Numbered from the stretch's first letter, positions 11,910 through 22,173 are shown. The stretch is DNA of 64,000 nt from Sporosarcina sp. BI001-red (GCF_003384035.1 NZ_QQAK01000017.1:120316-184315); one strand, 5' to 3'. A program made the numbers and translations. The notes: a model not told the origin generated them from the letters alone.

Positions 11910-12839
11910 TTAGAAATTAGGGAGTAGCTTTCGAGCCCCTAACAACAGCCATGTGCATAATACGAATGGCATCGTGAAGGCAGGGAGCCCATACGGCATG
12001 AGCAAGGTAGTGACTGCACCAGTCATTGGAACCGAAAGACATGCCCCTAGAATTCCTGTCAAAATTGCCAAGCGATTTGTTGCATCTTTAAAAACAACCG
12101 ATACCGCGAGAATAGTTAAAATCGCATTGTAGCCATACAAACCTGCGTGGATTAATGAGTGCTCTGCAAATAAAGCAAAAGCCGTTAGAACAGCAAAAAT
12201 ATTCCCTACAATCGCAAAAACACCGAATCGCCAACCTGCCCAGAATAGCCCGATATACAGCAAAACACCAGACGCTAAATTATGAAGAAAAAAGATCTGT
12301 CCCATACCGTTGAGCATAGCCTGCACAGCACTGACTTTCCCAGCAATATGCAAGTCCCAGCGAGATAAGTCTTGTGGAACTAAATCGGAAGACAATTGAA
12401 TAATGTCCAGTCGATAGGACGCCAACAATATTATCCAACTAACAATAATGAACGGAAATGTTAAGACAGGAATTTCACTATGTCTCATAAAATGCATGAC
12501 CGTAACTGAAAAGAATGCTGTTACGACTGCGCCCACTAAAGCGATGATCCAATGGTAAGGACCTGTCAAAAACAGCATAAGAGCCATGCCTGTGAGAACA
12601 GGGCTATATCCTAGAAGGCCTTGGTGTATCAATTGCTCATCGGCTTTACCAGCTATTCCAATCAGTGTACCGAAAAGAGAAGAGAGTAAAGCAACTATGC
12701 CAAGCAATGGGGAGGAAACCGCGATAGCAAGTAAAATGAATATACCAGTTATTGTATTTTCAATAAAAAGTACCTGTGAAACGCCTTTGCAAGTTGCAGT
12801 CGTAATCTCACGCCAAGTAATAACGGGATTTATAGACAT
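11910..12839 (-). CDS. Urea transporter (UT family)
   Basis: A 309-residue, highly hydrophobic protein with the two-fold internal repeat of the urea transporter family (PF03253). Repeat 1 carries FIENTITGIFILLAI and LGYSPVLTGMAL; repeat 2 carries FFLHNLASGVLLYIG and LYGYNAILTILA, matching the selectivity-filter regions of UT channels. It should let urea enter passively. The ATG at 12839 lies 8 bp after AAAGGTGG; a GTG at 12851 overlaps that site. Divergent from ureABCEFGD, which strongly supports urea as substrate. Confidence 0.92.
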   Translation of the reverse strand: MSINPVITWREITTATCKGVSQVLFIENTITGIFILLAIAVSSPLLGIVALLSSLFGTLIGIAGKADEQLIHQGLLGYSPVLTGMALMLFLTGPYHWIIALVGAVVTAFFSVTVMHFMRHSEIPVLTFPFIIVSWIILLASYRLDIIQLSSDLVPQDLSRWDLHIAGKVSAVQAMLNGMGQIFFLHNLASGVLLYIGLFWAGWRFGVFAIVGNIFAVLTAFALFAEHSLIHAGLYGYNAILTILAVSVVFKDATNRLAILTGILGACLSVPMTGAVTTLLMPYGLPAFTMPFVLCTWLLLGARKLLPNF

Positions 12840-13154
12840 TACGGAATCCACCTTTTCTAATCTGTTGTCAACATATATATGTAGCTATAATATGTGCAAT
12901 TTAAACAAATTTATAAGGAAGACATGATGAAGTAATGTTTTACTTAAGTATTTACACCTATTTGACTCAATGGCTTTCCGGATTAATTCTATAAGCTATT
13001 TAAATTCTTAGTCCTTTAAGAAGTTAATGAAAAGTGTTGTTTGAGAAATACGTGAATAATTTTGGATTAAGAATAAATGTAAATGGCCATGGACAATATG
13101 GTAAGTGAAGACTGGTTGTACTATAGAGACCATATTGAATGGGAGGACCGTAAA
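12840..13154. promoter_or_regulatory. Divergent control region, urea transporter / urease
   Basis: A 315-bp AT-rich gap. TTGTCA at 12865 and TATAAT at 12886 are present on the plus strand but only 15 bp apart, around a small ACATATATATGT palindrome. I could not place a convincing promoter for either direction, and no known nitrogen-control or NikR-type site is evident by eye. An in-frame extension of ureA reaches 13083 but lacks a ribosome site. Confidence 0.4.
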
Positions 13155-13457
13155 ATGCACTTATTACCCAGAGAAATTGATAAGCTTCTCATAGTCGTAG
13201 CCGCAGATGTGGCTAGAAAAAGGAAAGAAAGAGGCTTGAAATTGAACCATCCCGAATCAGTTGCACTAATTACGAATGAAGTATTGGAAGGAGCACGAGA
13301 TGGAAGAACCGTTGCCGAGTTAATGGAGTTTGGCGGAACTATCTTATCACGCGAGGATGTGATGGACGGTGTTCCTGAAATGATCCATGACGTGCAAGTG
13401 GAAGCGACCTTTCCTGATGGAACAAAACTAGTCACAGTTCATCAACCAATTAATTAA
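13155..13457 (+). CDS. ureA: Urease subunit gamma
   Basis: A 100-residue urease gamma subunit, structural part of the (alpha-beta-gamma)3 enzyme in the cytoplasm. The sequence from [13 protein letters not shown] through [11 protein letters not shown] to the end matches the family along its whole length. The frame extends upstream to 13083, but GGGAGG at 13141-13146 is correctly placed for the ATG at 13155 and all family members begin at MHL. First gene of ureABCEFGD. Confidence 0.98.
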   Translation: MHLLPREIDKLLIVVAADVARKRKERGLKLNHPESVALITNEVLEGARDGRTVAELMEFGGTILSREDVMDGVPEMIHDVQVEATFPDGTKLVTVHQPIN

Positions 13458-13479
13458 TACAACATGGGAGGAACGTACA

Positions 13480-13800
13480 ATGCATCCGGGAGAATTAATC
13501 TTGAAAGATGATGAAATCATCATTAATGATGATAGAACTATTACCACCCTAACGGCAAAGAACACTGGAGACCGACCGATTCAGGTGGGGTCACATTATC
13601 ATTTTTATGAAGTGAACGGAGCCATGCAGTTCGAACGGGAGAAGGCCTTTGGAAAACGATTGAATATCCCAGCGGGTGCAGCGGTACGATTTGAGCCAGG
13701 TGATGAGAAAGAAATTGAATTGATTTGCTACGCAGGCGAACAGCGAGTATATGGTTTTAACAATAAAGTAGATGGTTCTATAGAAGGTAGGTGCCAGTAA
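13480..13800 (+). CDS. ureB: Urease subunit beta
   Basis: A 106-residue urease beta subunit. The [17 protein letters not shown] core, [22 protein letters not shown] and the [10 protein letters not shown] end are family marks. It has the short form of the C-terminus; as I recall it, the Sporosarcina pasteurii subunit carries a longer tail. The start follows GGGAGG. Its stop overlaps the ATG of ureC (TAATG). Confidence 0.97.
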   Translation: MHPGELILKDDEIIINDDRTITTLTAKNTGDRPIQVGSHYHFYEVNGAMQFEREKAFGKRLNIPAGAAVRFEPGDEKEIELICYAGEQRVYGFNNKVDGSIEGRCQ

Positions 13801-15512
13801 TGGGTTTTAGAATGTCACGTGAACAATACGCACAAATGTATGGCCCCACAACGGGTGATTCGATCCGATTGGCAGATACGGATTTATTCATTCGTGTGGA
13901 AAAAGATCATACCGTATATGGTGATGAAGTAGTATTTGGCGGTGGGAAAGTAATCCGCGATGGAATGGGTCAAGATCCACTTGTTACACGTGAAGATGGC
14001 GCTCCAGATACGGTTATCACCAATGCGGTGATTGTCGATTATACAGGGATTATTAAAGCGGATATCGCAATCCGTGACGGCAAAATTTCTGGAATTGGCA
14101 AGGCAGGTAACCCTAACATTATGGACGGTGTAACCATTGTCATTGGTGCATCCACGGAAATAATTGCAGGGGAAGGATTAATTGTAACGGCGGGTGGAAT
14201 TGACACACATGTCCATTTCATCAATCCTGATCAGGTTAGAACCGCATTAGCTTCCGGAGTGACTACCCTAATTGGCGGTGGCACAGGGCCTACGGCGGGT
14301 TCGAAAGCGACGACGGTTACTCCGGGTGAATGGCATATTCACCGGATGCTCGAAGCGGCAGAGGGATTGCCGATCAATGTTGGCTTTACTGGAAAAGGAC
14401 AGGCTGCAGATGAGAAGCCTTTAATTGATCAGGTAAAAGCGGGAGTTATAGGATTGAAAGTTCACGAAGATTGGGGTGCCACCCCCTCAGCAATCGATCA
14501 TGCACTAACCGTGGCGGATAAGTACGACGTTCAAGTCGCATTGCATGCGGATACGTTAAATGAAGGTGGGTTCATGGAAGATACGATGGCTGCCATAAAA
14601 GACCGTGTCATTCATATGTATCACACCGAGGGAGCAGGCGGTGGGCATGCGCCCGACCTAATCAAATCTGCAGGCTATCCAAACATTTTACCTTCTTCCA
14701 CCAATCCGACATTACCATTTACCGTCAATACAGTGGATGAACATTTAGATATGCTGATGGTATGTCATCACTTGAATCCATCTATACCCGAAGACTTGGC
14801 ATTTGCTGACTCTCGAATTCGCCGTGAAACGATTGCTGCAGAAGATATCCTCCAAGACATGGGGGTATTCAGTATGACGAGTTCCGACGCGCAAGCAATG
14901 GGGCGCGTGGGGGAAGTCGTGTTGCGTACTTGGCAAACGGCTAACAAAATGAAGAAACAACGAGGTACGATGGAAGGCGACGAGGAACACTCCGACAATA
15001 CACGGGTGAAACGATATGTCGCAAAATATACCATTAATCCTGCGATTACCCATGGGTTTTCCCAATTCATCGGTTCTGTGGAAGTCGGTAAGTATGCAGA
15101 TCTTGTGCTATGGTCCCCCGCATTTTTTGGAGTGAAGCCGGAAATGATCTTAAAAAACGGTTTTATTGTTGAGAGTCTGATGGGGGATGCGAACGCATCG
15201 ATTCCTACACCTCAGCCTGTGATTTATCGTCCGATGTACGGGCAAGTTGGGAAGACGATGCAAACTACTGCCATCACCTTTATTTCACAAGCAGCTTACG
15301 ATGATAAGGTTCATGAAAAACTCGGACTGCAACGGATCATTTTACCTGTTGGAGGAATACGTACCTTGACGAAAAAAGATATGAAATTAAATTGCGAAAC
15401 ACCTGAAATCACGGTGGATCCACAAACATATGAAGTACACGTGAACGGTGAGTATATTACGTGCGAACCGGAAGACAAATTACCGATGGCACAACGATAT
15501 TTTCTATTTTGA
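13800..15512 (+). CDS. ureC: Urease subunit alpha (catalytic)
   Basis: A 570-residue nickel enzyme that hydrolyses urea to ammonia and carbamate. Every active-site residue is present and falls at the numbering used for Sporosarcina pasteurii urease: H137, H139, carbamylated K220, H249, H275 and D363 bind the two nickel ions, and C322 and H323 sit in the mobile flap (MVCHHL). The ATG at 13800 overlaps the ureB stop and lies about 8 bp after AGGTAGG; a GTG at 13791 would overlap that site. The C-terminus ends in the usual AQRYFLF. Confidence 0.99.
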   Translation: MGFRMSREQYAQMYGPTTGDSIRLADTDLFIRVEKDHTVYGDEVVFGGGKVIRDGMGQDPLVTREDGAPDTVITNAVIVDYTGIIKADIAIRDGKISGIGKAGNPNIMDGVTIVIGASTEIIAGEGLIVTAGGIDTHVHFINPDQVRTALASGVTTLIGGGTGPTAGSKATTVTPGEWHIHRMLEAAEGLPINVGFTGKGQAADEKPLIDQVKAGVIGLKVHEDWGATPSAIDHALTVADKYDVQVALHADTLNEGGFMEDTMAAIKDRVIHMYHTEGAGGGHAPDLIKSAGYPNILPSSTNPTLPFTVNTVDEHLDMLMVCHHLNPSIPEDLAFADSRIRRETIAAEDILQDMGVFSMTSSDAQAMGRVGEVVLRTWQTANKMKKQRGTMEGDEEHSDNTRVKRYVAKYTINPAITHGFSQFIGSVEVGKYADLVLWSPAFFGVKPEMILKNGFIVESLMGDANASIPTPQPVIYRPMYGQVGKTMQTTAITFISQAAYDDKVHEKLGLQRIILPVGGIRTLTKKDMKLNCETPEITVDPQTYEVHVNGEYITCEPEDKLPMAQRYFLF

Positions 15513-15523
15513 GGTGAGAAAGC

Positions 15524-15979
15524 ATGATAGTAGAGGAAGTTGTAACGAATATCCATCAGTTGGATGATGCAGAAGTCCAAAAGAGGCACATTGAAAAAGT
15601 CTATTTGGAAAGCGCACATTTAGTCAAGAGAGTCCAACGTGTGAAAACAGATCATGGAAAAGAAATCGGCATTCGATTGAAACAGCCACGTGATCTTCAA
15701 GCAGGCGATGTCTTGTTCATGGATGATCATAACCTAATTATGATTGACGTCATTTCAGACGATTTGATTGTCATCCAGCCACGCAGTTTGAAAGAAATGG
15801 GAACGATTGCACATAACTTGGGAAATCGTCATCTTCCGGCACAATTTGAAGAAGATGACATGCTGGTTCAGTATGACTATCTTGTCGAAGAGTTGCTTCA
15901 ACAAATGAAGATTCCTTTCGTACGTGAGGAACGTAAAGTACGACAAGCATTCCGTCATATTGGACATAGTCATGACTGA
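15524..15979 (+). CDS. ureE: Urease accessory protein UreE (nickel metallochaperone)
   Basis: A 151-residue UreE, which delivers nickel to the UreDFG-apo-urease complex. The N-terminal peptide-binding domain ([25 protein letters not shown]) and the C-terminal metal-binding domain ([14 protein letters not shown]) are both present. The C-terminal histidine tail is short (HIGHSHD), unlike the long histidine tracts of some orthologues, so it is not built for nickel storage. The 3' end overlaps the ureF start by 8 bp. Confidence 0.96.
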   Translation: MIVEEVVTNIHQLDDAEVQKRHIEKVYLESAHLVKRVQRVKTDHGKEIGIRLKQPRDLQAGDVLFMDDHNLIMIDVISDDLIVIQPRSLKEMGTIAHNLGNRHLPAQFEEDDMLVQYDYLVEELLQQMKIPFVREERKVRQAFRHIGHSHD

Positions 15980-16658
15980 GCAGTATTTACCTTTAATGCA
16001 GCTTTGCGATTCGAACTTTCCAACGGGTGCATTCAGTCACTCCTATGGATTGGAAACGTATATTCAGGAAGGTCAGATAATTGATCGACAGTCTTTTACC
16101 CAATGGCTGACGGCATTTTTAAACGAACAACTTATCTATACGGATGGGCTGGCTTGTAAGATTGCGTTCATTGCGTTGGAACAGGATGATTTAGATACAC
16201 TATGGGATTTGGATCATAAACTGACTGTACAAAATTTGCCATCGGAGACTCGGGAAGGGACCCAAAAAATTGGACAAGGAATGGCAAAACTCGTTCAATC
16301 CCTCTACGACATTCCGGTTTTAACCACCTATCTGGACAGAATAAAGAAGAAACAATCATTTGGTCATCCTTCAATTGTATTTACTATTGTTGGTCATCAT
16401 TTGAACATATCTTCATACTCCACTACATTGTATTATTTGTACTCGACTTGTAGTAGTTTGATACAAAATGCGGTCCGAGCAATTCCTTTAGGTCAAACAG
16501 ATGGACAGAAAACCATTCAGCAATTTCACGATGAATTACAAAAAGCCACGGAAATCATTCAACACTTGGATGTAGAAGACTTTGGTATTGTTTCACCAGG
16601 TTTGGAAATAGCACAGATGAAGCACGAACATGTTAATATTCGTATCTTCATGTCGTGA
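15972..16658 (+). CDS. ureF: Urease accessory protein UreF
   Basis: A 228-residue, mostly helical UreF, which binds UreD and UreG and acts as gate for GTP-dependent nickel insertion. Family marks are [19 protein letters not shown] at the N-terminus and IRIFMS at the end. The reading frame opens earlier, within ureE, but the ATG at 15972 overlapping the ureE stop gives the usual N-terminus ([11 protein letters not shown]). It has no strong ribosome site of its own, which fits translational coupling to ureE. Confidence 0.95.
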   Translation: MTEQYLPLMQLCDSNFPTGAFSHSYGLETYIQEGQIIDRQSFTQWLTAFLNEQLIYTDGLACKIAFIALEQDDLDTLWDLDHKLTVQNLPSETREGTQKIGQGMAKLVQSLYDIPVLTTYLDRIKKKQSFGHPSIVFTIVGHHLNISSYSTTLYYLYSTCSSLIQNAVRAIPLGQTDGQKTIQQFHDELQKATEIIQHLDVEDFGIVSPGLEIAQMKHEHVNIRIFMS

Positions 16659-16676
16659 TGGTAAAGGAGATTTCAT

Positions 16677-17288
16677 ATGAAACCGATAAAAATTGGTGTA
16701 GGTGGTCCAGTTGGTGCAGGTAAAACGCTTCTAGTGGAAAAATTGACTCGTTCCTTGCAGGGGCAAGTAAGTATGGCGGTTGTTACCAACGATATCTATA
16801 CAAAAGAAGATGCAAAGTTCTTAATCCAACATGGGATATTACCAGAAGATCGAATCATTGGAGTGGAAACTGGGGGATGCCCGCACACGGCAATTCGAGA
16901 AGATGCTTCCATGAACTTTTCAGCCATCGATGAATTGATTGGCAAGCATCCCGATGTGGAGCTTATTTTTGTGGAAAGTGGTGGCGATAATTTAGCAGCT
17001 ACCTTTAGTCCGGAACTTGTGGACTTTTCTATTTATATTATCGATGTAGCGCAGGGAGAAAAGATTCCACGTAAGGGTGGACAAGGGATGATCAAATCCG
17101 ATTTATTCATCATCAATAAAACGGATTTGGCTCCCTACGTTGGTGCTAGCTTGGATGTGATGGAGGCGGATACGAAGGTATTCCGAGGAGATAAGCCGTT
17201 TGTATTTACGAACCTTAAAGATAATTCAGGGCTTGATGAAGTCATTCATTGGATAGAGGAGCATGTGTTGCTAAGGGGTCTTCACTAA
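16677..17288 (+). CDS. ureG: Urease accessory GTPase UreG
   Basis: A 203-residue SIMIBI-class GTPase that drives nickel delivery. The P-loop GGPVGAGKT is at 9-17, the metal-binding CPH motif lies in [11 protein letters not shown], and the NKTDLA specificity motif is present. The ATG follows AAAGGAGA. The stop codon is directly followed by the ureD start. Confidence 0.98.
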   Translation: MKPIKIGVGGPVGAGKTLLVEKLTRSLQGQVSMAVVTNDIYTKEDAKFLIQHGILPEDRIIGVETGGCPHTAIREDASMNFSAIDELIGKHPDVELIFVESGGDNLAATFSPELVDFSIYIIDVAQGEKIPRKGGQGMIKSDLFIINKTDLAPYVGASLDVMEADTKVFRGDKPFVFTNLKDNSGLDEVIHWIEEHVLLRGLH

Positions 17289-18113
17289 TTGTCTGAGTGG
17301 ACAGGACTTTTACGTCTATCAGTAGAAGACCGAAATGGCAAGACGGTGCCGAAACGTGTCTATTTTGAAGGTGCGCTTAAAGTGATGCGACCGATTTATC
17401 TTTCGGCATCGGGACAAGCATGTTATTATCTTTTGAATCCAGGCGGTGGTTATCTGGATGGTGACAGGTATCGGATGGAAATAACGGCTGAAAAACAAGC
17501 ACGCCTTACCCTTACGACCCAATCTGCAACTAAAGTCTATAAAACCCCTCGGAACCACGTTCTTCAAGAAGCAGAATTCCACTTGAAGGAAGGAAGCTAC
17601 TTGGAGTATCTCCCTGATCCGCTTATTGCTTATGAACAGGCTCGTTTTACACAAAAAACGGTTGTGCGAATGGATCGAACGTCAACATTGTTCTATTCAG
17701 ATATTTTGACCCCTGGCTGGTCGCCAGAAGACCGGAATTTTAGCTATGAGCAGCTTCGTTTGATAACCGAAATCTATGTGGATGATGAATTGGCAGTGTT
17801 TGACCATATCAAATTGGAGCCAGCACATCAGAAAATGGATTCACTTGGTTCAATGGAAGGGTACACACACTTAGGCTCCATTTTAGCAGTACGTGAAAAC
17901 ATCACTGAAAAGTTCGTCAATCAGCTGTATCAAGAAGTTGCAGATTCCGAAATCGATTGCAGAATTGGAATTTCCCGTTTACCAATGGGCGGATTCTCGG
18001 TCCGGGTGTTAGCGAACCAAACCCAAGTTGTAGAACGAATCATTGAGCGGTGTCATCACTTTGTCTGTAATGAATGGTTTCAGACGAAGCCGAGTTTTTT
18101 GAGAAAGTATTGA
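17289..18113 (+). CDS. ureD: Urease accessory protein UreD
   Basis: A 274-residue UreD (UreH), the scaffold that binds apo-urease and UreF. Family segments include YLLNPGGGYLDGDRYRMEI, TQSATKVYKT, YLEYLPDPLIAYEQARF and DILTPGWSPE. The start is TTG, immediately after the ureG stop (TAATTG), with AAGGGGT about 9 bp upstream; there is no nearby ATG in frame. Last gene of the operon, followed by a terminator. Confidence 0.96.
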   Translation: MSEWTGLLRLSVEDRNGKTVPKRVYFEGALKVMRPIYLSASGQACYYLLNPGGGYLDGDRYRMEITAEKQARLTLTTQSATKVYKTPRNHVLQEAEFHLKEGSYLEYLPDPLIAYEQARFTQKTVVRMDRTSTLFYSDILTPGWSPEDRNFSYEQLRLITEIYVDDELAVFDHIKLEPAHQKMDSLGSMEGYTHLGSILAVRENITEKFVNQLYQEVADSEIDCRIGISRLPMGGFSVRVLANQTQVVERIIERCHHFVCNEWFQTKPSFLRKY

Positions 18114-18124
18114 TTATGCGATGT

Positions 18125-18177
18125 AGGTGTTGTCTTAGCAGTAGTCGTCATGGCTACTCTAAGGGAGCACCTTTTTA
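18125..18177 (+). terminator. ure operon terminator
   Basis: AGGTG..CTTAG pairs with CTAAG..CACCT, followed by TTTTTAGTTT; the stem has internal mismatches. Confidence 0.7.
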
Positions 18178-18272
18178 GTTTCCGTTATACACCCCCGAAT
18201 CGTATCCTTTGTGTTAGTAAGTATCTATATAACAGATGAATAACTAACTAGCACTAGGAAGGAGAATAGGGG

Positions 18273-18983
18273 ATGGTTAAAATTGTACTTGATGCTGGAC
18301 ATGGTTTAAGGACGCCTGGAAAACAAACGCCGAATGGTGAGAAAGAATGGATGTTTAACAATGCAGTTCTTTTAGCGGCCCAGACGAAACTGAAAATGTA
18401 TGAAACAGTCGAGTTGTTGCGAGTGGATGATCCAACTGGTAAGACGGATATCCCATTAAAAACGCGTACAGACCAGGCGAATGCATGGAATGCTGACGTC
18501 TACCTATCCTTTCATCACAACGCCAATACAGGTGTTTGGGGCGACTGGGGTGGCGTCGAAACGTATACGTTCGAGGGGAATCGTTCAAGTTCGAAGGCAG
18601 ACAAGCTTGCACAACTCATTCAGCCAAGACTCGTGCGAGCGATGGGTCTGAGAGATCGAGGCGTACGAAAGAAAAACTTACATGTACTCCGTGAAACTAA
18701 AATGCCTGCTATCCTCATTGAAGGGGGCTTCATGGATTCCCGAACAGATATCCATGCACTCAGAAATCCTCATACCTTGAAAGCCCAAGGTGAAGCAATA
18801 GCTGATGCAATCATCGATTATTACCGACTTAAAAAGAAGTCCAACACAGCGTCTCCTTCAAACGCATCCATGACATTTCGTTTAGTCACGGGGACATTTC
18901 TATCCAAAGAAGATGCAGTAGTTGCAGCTGAACGTTTGAGAAAGCAACATGGATGGACCGTCTATGTAAAAGAAGAATCGTAA
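18273..18983 (+). CDS. N-acetylmuramoyl-L-alanine amidase, CwlC-like, with SPOR domain
   Basis: A 236-residue peptidoglycan hydrolase. The Amidase_3 domain covers about 1-185, with zinc-site segments LDAGHG (His 9), the glutamate in GEKEW, the SFHHNA histidine and ILIEGGFM. The last 40 residues (FRLVTGTF, AAERLRKQHGWTVYV) form a SPOR-type peptidoglycan-binding repeat. There is no signal peptide, as in Bacillus CwlC, which lyses the mother cell from within at the end of sporulation. That role is inferred. Start ATG follows GGAAGGAGA. Confidence 0.88.
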   Translation: MVKIVLDAGHGLRTPGKQTPNGEKEWMFNNAVLLAAQTKLKMYETVELLRVDDPTGKTDIPLKTRTDQANAWNADVYLSFHHNANTGVWGDWGGVETYTFEGNRSSSKADKLAQLIQPRLVRAMGLRDRGVRKKNLHVLRETKMPAILIEGGFMDSRTDIHALRNPHTLKAQGEAIADAIIDYYRLKKKSNTASPSNASMTFRLVTGTFLSKEDAVVAAERLRKQHGWTVYVKEES

Positions 18984-18988
18984 CAGCT

Positions 18989-19019
18989 GATCTTTGCCTA
19001 AGTGCAAAGGTCGTTTTTT
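18989..19019 (+). terminator. Terminator after the amidase gene
   Basis: GATCTTTGC / GCAAAGGTC stem, then GTTTTTT. Confidence 0.85.
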
Positions 19020-19106
19020 GTCAAAAGACAGTTCTGAAGTCCAGAAAAACGGATTAGTTATGATATGATGAGGGTACCTGATTCGTACACGATTGGAGGG
19101 CTGTAC

Positions 19107-19967
19107 ATGATTGAAATCGGCTTAACTGGATGGGGCGACCACCCTGATGTGTATGCGCCCTCATCCACAGCAAAGGAAAAATTGATGGACTATAGTTCGC
19201 ATTTTCCAGTTGTAGAACTTGATGCAACATTCTATGCAATCCAGCCTGAACGGAATATCCGGAAATGGATTCGGGAAACGCCTGATCACTTCGGGTTCAT
19301 CGTCAAAGCGTACCAGGGGATGACCGGACATATACGCGGAGAACTGCCGTATGAATCGAAGGAAGAAATGTTTGAGCTCTTCCGACTGTCCATGCAACCC
19401 CTGCTAGAAGCGGGCAAACTGTCGCTGATTTTAGTGCAGTTCCCACCTTGGTTCGATTGTGTCAAAGAGAATGTCGATGAAATACGATACATAAGTAAGC
19501 AATTAGAAGGATTCGATATCGGCATAGAGTTCCGTCACCAGTCTTGGTATGAAGAACAATACCGCGAAAAGACACTCAGTTTCCTTGAAGCCAACCATCT
19601 GATCCATGTAATTGCAGATGAGCCGCAAGCAGGTACGGGAAGTGTTCCTTTCGTTCCAAGTGTCACTCGGAGCGATAAAGCGGTTATTCGGCTCCATGGG
19701 CGCAATGTAGCAGGTTGGCGTAACCCGGGTGGAAGCAGGGAAGCGTGGCGGGAAGTACGTTATTTGTATGATTATAATGATAGTGAGTTAAAAGGTGTCC
19801 AAGCAACCGTAGAGCAGGTAGTAAAGCAAGCCGATTATGTTGCCGTTATTTTCAATAATAATTCAGGTGGGCATGCTGCAGAGAATGCCAAACGTTTTCA
19901 GAAAATGCTTCATCTCTCCTTCGAAGACCTGGCTCCTAAACAGCTCGACATCTTTGAGGGGGAATAA
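19107..19967 (+). CDS. yunF: DUF72 family protein (YunF-like)
   Basis: A 286-residue soluble protein of the DUF72 family (PF01904), a TIM-barrel-like fold of unknown reaction. Marks are IGLTGWGDHPDVY at the N-terminus, ELDATFYAIQP, FIVKAYQGMTGH, LVQFPPWF, IEFRHQSWY and VIFNNNSGGHAAENA. The ATG at 19107 lies 6 bp after GGAGGG; an in-frame extension to 19065 lacks a ribosome site. Clustered with yunE, yunD and yunB as in Bacillus subtilis. Confidence 0.9.
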   Translation: MIEIGLTGWGDHPDVYAPSSTAKEKLMDYSSHFPVVELDATFYAIQPERNIRKWIRETPDHFGFIVKAYQGMTGHIRGELPYESKEEMFELFRLSMQPLLEAGKLSLILVQFPPWFDCVKENVDEIRYISKQLEGFDIGIEFRHQSWYEEQYREKTLSFLEANHLIHVIADEPQAGTGSVPFVPSVTRSDKAVIRLHGRNVAGWRNPGGSREAWREVRYLYDYNDSELKGVQATVEQVVKQADYVAVIFNNNSGGHAAENAKRFQKMLHLSFEDLAPKQLDIFEGE

Positions 19968-19969
19968 CG

Positions 19970-20794
19970 ATGGAATATGTTTTGCTAATTGTCATTGGAA
20001 TGCTATCAGGAGTGGTCGGTTCACTCGTAGGACTGGGTGGAGGTACAATTTTTGTCCCAGTCACGATATTAGTGGGGATTGACTTAGGTTGGATTCCCCA
20101 TGTGACACCCCAGACGGTCGTAGGGATGTCCGTGATCATGATGGTATTTAACGGACTGTCTTCCACACTTTTTCATATGAAAGCTAAAACAGTGGACTAT
20201 AAGAGTGGATACATCTTTTTCGCAGGTAGTGTCCCAGGCACGATTCTAGGAGCTTTTTTTAATAAGAGTCTAGATTTAGGCTCTTTTAACTTATACTTTG
20301 GCATTTTACTGATCTTTTTAGCGGGTCTATTGCTCGTCAAAAAGTATTTGAAACCTATTAATTGGTTTGTGAATCACGGAAAAGAAATCACATTCACAGA
20401 TCCACAAGGTGAAACCCATGTGTATGGATATCCGATCTGGTTTGCCCTTCTGTTAACATTTGTTATTGGCTTAATGTCAGGCTTATTTGGAATAGGTGGC
20501 GGTGCAATGATCGTACCTGCGATGCTTCTATTATTCCTATTTCCACCGCACGTGGCAGTCGGGACGTCAATGCTCATGGTGTTTTTGTCTGCACTTATTA
20601 ATTCAGGGACGCATATTTATCTAGGGCACGTTCCTTGGCTCTATTCACTCGCAGTCATTCCAGGTGCTTATATCGGAGGAACACTGGGATCCATGTTGAA
20701 CAAAAAGATGAGTTCTGAAACACTGGTTGTCGTGTTACGCATACTCTTGCTATTGTTCGGGTTGAATTCAATTATTGATGGGATTTGGAGGTGA
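19970..20794 (+). CDS. yunE: TauE/SafE-family membrane permease (YunE-like)
   Basis: A 274-residue protein with about eight membrane segments and the duplicated TauE/SafE signature: GSLVGLGGGTIFVP in the first half and LFGIGGGAMIVPAMLL in the second. The family exports or imports sulfur-containing or organic anions; the substrate here is unknown. The start follows the yunF stop by 2 bp, and the stop overlaps the next start (GTGA). Confidence 0.9.
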   Translation: MEYVLLIVIGMLSGVVGSLVGLGGGTIFVPVTILVGIDLGWIPHVTPQTVVGMSVIMMVFNGLSSTLFHMKAKTVDYKSGYIFFAGSVPGTILGAFFNKSLDLGSFNLYFGILLIFLAGLLLVKKYLKPINWFVNHGKEITFTDPQGETHVYGYPIWFALLLTFVIGLMSGLFGIGGGAMIVPAMLLLFLFPPHVAVGTSMLMVFLSALINSGTHIYLGHVPWLYSLAVIPGAYIGGTLGSMLNKKMSSETLVVVLRILLLLFGLNSIIDGIWR

Positions 20795-22173
20795 CAACGA
20801 TCGCTGAAAAAACAGAAACCATTCATATTTATCATACAAACGACATTCATAGTCATTTTGACAATTGGCCAGGAATCAGTGAATTCCTTTTGGATAAACG
20901 TAAAGAACACGAACAGGCTGGAGAGTCTTGTTTTGTTTTCGATCTTGGGGATTTCGTTGATCGGTCCCATCCATTTACAGAAGCAACTAAGGGGAAAGGA
21001 AATATCGAGCTGCTGAATCGAGCTAAATATGATGCGGTGACGATAGGAAATAATGAAGGAATTACGTTATCTCATGAAGCACTCGAGGAATTGTATTCAG
21101 CCGCCCAGTTTGATGTGATTGTTGCAAACCTTAGGAATAGCGATGGGCGAGAGCTAAAGTGGGCTGTGCCATATACGTGTTATACGACGCACAACGGTGT
21201 GAAACTTGCTGTGATCGGTGCTACTGCTGTGTATGAGCTATTCTATGGAAAATTAGGTTGGATGATTCAAGAACCACGAGACCTGTTAGTGAAACTCGCT
21301 TCTGATATAAGCGAGTCGGTGGATTGCATTATTTGTCTCTCTCATCTTGGAGTCAACGAAGATCGACTTTTAGCAAAGGAAACCTCCGACATCGATGTCA
21401 TATTAGGTGCGCATACTCATCATTTATTTGTCCATGGTGAAATTGTTGAAGACACGTTGTTAGCTGCGACAGGAAAATTTGGTCAGTATGTAGGGCAAGT
21501 CACACTTACCTTGGAAAATGGTCAAATTGTGGATAAGGTGGCCGCTGTATTACCAGCGGACGAGCTGATCGCGGAATCACATGAGATTGAAGCTGTTCAG
21601 CAGATGATCACTGAGGGATCGGAACTGTTGGATGAAGAAGTTTTCTCAGCTCCTATACCTCTTAAACAAAACCTTTTCGCAGAAAGCCCACTATCTAACT
21701 TTTTTGGACGAGCATTACTCGCATATACAAAAGTGGATTGTGGATTGTTTAACGCTGGAATTTTCCTTGGAAGTTTAGCACAAGGAAGTGTTACTAAACG
21801 AGACTTGCATCGTGTGCTTCCTCATCCTATCAATGCTTGCGTCCTCACTGTGAAAGGTCGTTCGCTAAGGGATTATTACGAGATATCCTGTCATCCCGAT
21901 TGGCCTCGGACAGAAGTGAGAGGACTTGGCTTCAGGGGAACGATGATGGGCGTTATGGTACATGTGAATCTGAAGATGATCGGAGACGTACTGTATGTCG
22001 GTGAAAAAGTTGTGGATCCTGAAAAAGAGTACAAGTTAGCAACTCTTGATATGTTTACGTTCGGGTTCTTTTATCCCAACATGAAATTTGAAAAGATCGA
22101 CTACCTTGTGCCTGAACTCATTCGTGATATTGCAGGATGGTATGGACAAGAGGAATTCGGAACAACTTCATAA
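20791..22173 (+). CDS. yunD: Bifunctional UDP-sugar hydrolase/5'-nucleotidase-type metallophosphoesterase (YunD-like)
   Basis: A 460-residue metallophosphoesterase plus 5'-nucleotidase C-terminal domain. The dimetal site is visible: HTNDIHSHF, DLGDFVDRS, GNNEG, CLSHLGVNEDRL and LGAHTHHLF. There is no signal peptide, unlike typical periplasmic UshA proteins, so it acts in the cytoplasm. The GTG at 20791 overlaps the yunE stop as GTGA. An optimal GGAGGTGA at 20787-20794 overlaps that start; the next in-frame codon at normal spacing is ATC at 20800, so the exact start is uncertain. A TTG at 20785 is also possible. Confidence 0.88.
   Translation: MTTIAEKTETIHIYHTNDIHSHFDNWPGISEFLLDKRKEHEQAGESCFVFDLGDFVDRSHPFTEATKGKGNIELLNRAKYDAVTIGNNEGITLSHEALEELYSAAQFDVIVANLRNSDGRELKWAVPYTCYTTHNGVKLAVIGATAVYELFYGKLGWMIQEPRDLLVKLASDISESVDCIICLSHLGVNEDRLLAKETSDIDVILGAHTHHLFVHGEIVEDTLLAATGKFGQYVGQVTLTLENGQIVDKVAAVLPADELIAESHEIEAVQQMITEGSELLDEEVFSAPIPLKQNLFAESPLSNFFGRALLAYTKVDCGLFNAGIFLGSLAQGSVTKRDLHRVLPHPINACVLTVKGRSLRDYYEISCHPDWPRTEVRGLGFRGTMMGVMVHVNLKMIGDVLYVGEKVVDPEKEYKLATLDMFTFGFFYPNMKFEKIDYLVPELIRDIAGWYGQEEFGTTS

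Noticed and set aside
13083..13154. N-terminal extension of ureA
   Set aside because: The frame is open, but there is no ribosome site and all family members start at MHLLPRE; the sequence before it is probably leader.
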